This document shows positions 62,890 to 64,000 of a DNA stretch of 64,000 nucleotides, one piece after another. The translations under genes were made by a program, and so were the position numbers. The stretch lies in contig FOZF01000002.1 of NCBI GenBank assembly GCA_900113425.1, forward strand, positions 1,061,189 to 1,125,188, written 5' to 3'. A model generated the notes under the pieces. The model was not told the origin of the DNA. It did not search any database and worked only from the letters and a program-made list of their open reading frames with translations. How positions within the stretch are numbered: the first letter of the stretch is position 1; each line of letters starts with the position of its first letter. Source of the DNA: Stenotrophomonas maltophilia. Its GTDB lineage: Bacteria > Pseudomonadota > Gammaproteobacteria > Xanthomonadales > Xanthomonadaceae.

Positions 62890-63040
62890 CGAGCAGGACC
62901 AGGGTCGAAACGGGCGGGCGGCGCCGAGCCGGCCACGGCGGAATACACCATGACACCCCCGTTATCGGCCGCGCGCGCGGGGGATTGAGGTGTAGTGCCG
63001 GAACGCATTCAGGTTTCCTTGCAGCGGCGGCTGCGGCGCT

Positions 63041-63086
63041 GCCTGCGGCAGGCCTTTGAAGCAACAGCAACGGCGACGGCAACGGC
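63041..63086 (+). repeat. Small hairpin and hexamer repeat of composite element C
   Basis: GCCTGC-G-GCAGGC (63041-63053) is followed by four hexamer units, AGCAAC AGCAAC GGCGAC GGCAAC (63060-63083). The order and spacing match the parts to the left of hairpin A, supporting one repeat family with a three-part architecture. Confidence 0.75.
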
Positions 63087-63114
63087 AGGTCATGGCGATG
63101 GGTTGCTACGGTTT

Positions 63115-63220
63115 GGCCGGGTCGGGGTGGGCAGGCAGGACACGCCGTGAACCCATCCATGGGGGCTCGATGGCGCCATCCATGGCGCCAACGGTCCTGC
63201 CTGCCCACCCCGACCCGGCC
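63115..63220 (+). repeat. Long hairpin C: 27-bp arms, 52-nt conserved loop
   Basis: Arms 63115-63141 and 63194-63220 pair perfectly over 27 bp. The loop (63142-63193) is 52 nt and starts ACGCCGTGAACCCATCCATG, as in A and B. Its inner hairpin is TGGCGCCAT CC ATGGCGCCA. It lies in the 706-base gap between the two chemoreceptor genes. Confidence 0.9.
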
Positions 63221-63276
63221 CGCCAGGGCTTCACTTGGGCGGACGGCAAGAGCGTTGGGTTTCCAAGTGGAAAGAG

Positions 63277-63315
63277 GGGGCAGATCCGTTTTCCTGCGGA
63301 AAACGGATCTGCCCC
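63277..63315. repeat. 18-bp perfect palindrome with TGC loop
   Basis: GGGGCAGATCCGTTTTCC and its complement pair around TGC. Palindromes of this design, GGGG...CCCC with a tight TGC or GCA loop, are frequent between Xanthomonad genes. It is followed by a pyrimidine-rich stretch (TGGCTTTTGCTTTTTGCTC) before hairpin D. Confidence 0.85.
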
Positions 63316-63387
63316 GGAAGTGACCTGGCTTTTGCTTTTTGCTCTTCTTTCTTCAATCCGGGGTGGACGCGCACGAAAACTGTCCGT

Positions 63388-63491
63388 GGCCGGGAGGGTG
63401 GGTTGCGCAGGGGCGTAAGCGCCATGGATGGCGCGCCCGAGCCTACAGGGACGTATTCACGGCGTCCCCTGCGCAACCCACCCTCCCGGCC
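63388..63491 (-). repeat. Long hairpin D: 26-bp arms, 52-nt loop of a second type
   Basis: Arms 63388-63413 and 63466-63491 pair perfectly over 26 bp. The 52-nt loop (63414-63465), read on the minus strand, starts ACGCCGTGAATACGTCCCTG and keeps the inner hairpin with CATCCATG. It differs from A-C in the first inner segment (TACGTCCCTGTAG instead of CCCATCCATGGGG), but that segment also folds. Confidence 0.88.
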
Positions 63492-63541
63492 TGCCCTCAG
63501 CACCCCAGCACTTCGACCGATCACTCAGATACCCCGTAAAC

Positions 63542-63575
63542 GACAACGCCCCGGCGCAGGGCCAGGGCGTTGTCG
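63542..63575 (-). terminator. Hairpin downstream of the second chemoreceptor gene
   Basis: ACGACAACGCC and GGCGTTGTCGT can pair around a 12-base loop about 20 bases past the stop of the second receptor gene. It probably ends that transcript, in which case the 60634-62889 receptor gene needs its own promoter inside the repeat-rich gap. Confidence 0.65.
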
Positions 63576-63595
63576 TGCGTCAGGTCAGGCAGGCA

Positions 63596-64000
63596 TCAGA
63601 ACTCCTGCCAGTCTCCGTCGGCCAGTTCCGCGGCCATCGGGCGACCGCCGCTGCTGCGGCGGGCCGGCGGTGCAGCCGGCGCCGGGGCGGCGGGTGCAGC
63701 GGTGCGCGCGGCGGGGGCGGCGACGCGGGGCGCGACCACGGTCTCGGTTTCATCGAGCACGAAGATGGACACCGCTTCACTCAGATGGCCGGCCTGTTCC
63801 TCCATGGCCCTTGCAGCGGCGGTGGCTTCCTCCACCAGCGCGGCATTCTGCTGGGTGGTCTCGTCCATCTGCACCACGGTCTGGTTGACCTGTTCGATGC
63901 CGGCGCTCTGTTCCTGCGAGGCCGCAGAGATCTCGGCCATGATGTCGGTCACGCGCTGCACCGAGGCGACGATCTCGCCCATGGTGGCGCCGGCCTTGTG
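63596..64000 (-). CDS. Second methyl-accepting chemotaxis protein (C-terminal part)
   Basis: The last 134 or so residues of another chemoreceptor, cut by the right edge of the window. The part between 63790 and 64000 is nearly identical at DNA level to 60820-61030 in the neighbouring receptor gene, covering the signalling hairpin segment [20 protein letters not shown] and [20 protein letters not shown]. It then diverges into an Ala/Pro-rich linker (AAPAARTAAPAAPAPAAPPA) and ends DWQEF, the CheR/CheB docking pentapeptide. The sensor domain is outside the window. The two genes are tandem paralogues. Confidence 0.93.
   Translation of the reverse strand, partial: HKAGATMGEIVASVQRVTDIMAEISAASQEQSAGIEQVNQTVVQMDETTQQNAALVEEATAAARAMEEQAGHLSEAVSIFVLDETETVVAPRVAAPAARTAAPAAPAPAAPPARRSSGGRPMAAELADGDWQEF

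Overview
The window is GC-rich bacterial chromosome from the Xanthomonadaceae, almost certainly Stenotrophomonas (S. maltophilia complex). It carries the DSF quorum-sensing (rpf) neighbourhood in the Xanthomonas-like order carA-carB-greA-rpfE-recJ ... prfB ... lysS-rpfG-rpfC-rpfF-rpfB, with the aconitase (rpfA-type) region beyond. Between the genes lie GTAG-headed palindromes of the kind described as SMAG repeats in S. maltophilia, and larger structured repeats. I saw no rRNA, tRNA, IS element or CRISPR array.

Layout. (1) 1-7149: end of carA, carB, greA, rpfE, recJ. (2) 7150-17583: a type VI secretion effector island with vgrG, a TPR-like protein, a 42-residue membrane microprotein, a 1528-residue PAAR/RHS protein with a GIY-YIG-like C-terminal toxin, an LRR-like putative immunity gene, and two relics: a fragment of the VIT-protein gene and a SUKH-type immunity gene broken by one in-frame stop. 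(3) 17739-25045: VIT/vWA-type protein, an acyltransferase divergent from a membrane LytTR regulator (possible rpfD), an M48 metalloprotease, and prfB with its programmed frameshift. (4) 25094-29588: an inserted block with an MmyB-type regulator, a pair of long composite hairpins, succinate-semialdehyde dehydrogenase and an acetolactate synthase-like enzyme. (5) 29769-38106: lysS, then rpfG-rpfC on + facing rpfF and rpfB on -. (6) 38320-43914: betIBA/betT for choline-to-glycine-betaine osmoprotection, with a BetI operator. (7) 43936-45002: a zeta-type kinase/Phd-type toxin-antitoxin pair. (8) 45250-57994: acnA and acnB flanking a LysR / PrpF-like tautomerase / ABC importer / porin cluster and a VapBC pair. 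(9) 58064-64000: cheB-cheD-cheR and two chemoreceptor genes on -, separated by about 700 bases of structured repeats.

How it works together. RpfB and RpfF make and process the DSF fatty-acid signal. RpfC senses it and passes phosphate to RpfG, an HD-GYP phosphodiesterase that lowers cyclic di-GMP. RpfC here has two consecutive copies of the five-helix sensor module, the ten-helix form known from S. maltophilia rpf-1 strains. It looks like a fusion of the separate Xanthomonas RpfH and RpfC proteins.

The most unusual DNA is a set of four long hairpins (25964, 26180, 63115, 63388). Each has perfectly paired 25-27 bp arms that differ completely between copies, around a loop of exactly 52 nt with a conserved start and an inner hairpin whose stem also varies. 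Three copies have a hexamer-type tandem repeat and a small GC hairpin on one side. I do not know a function for them.
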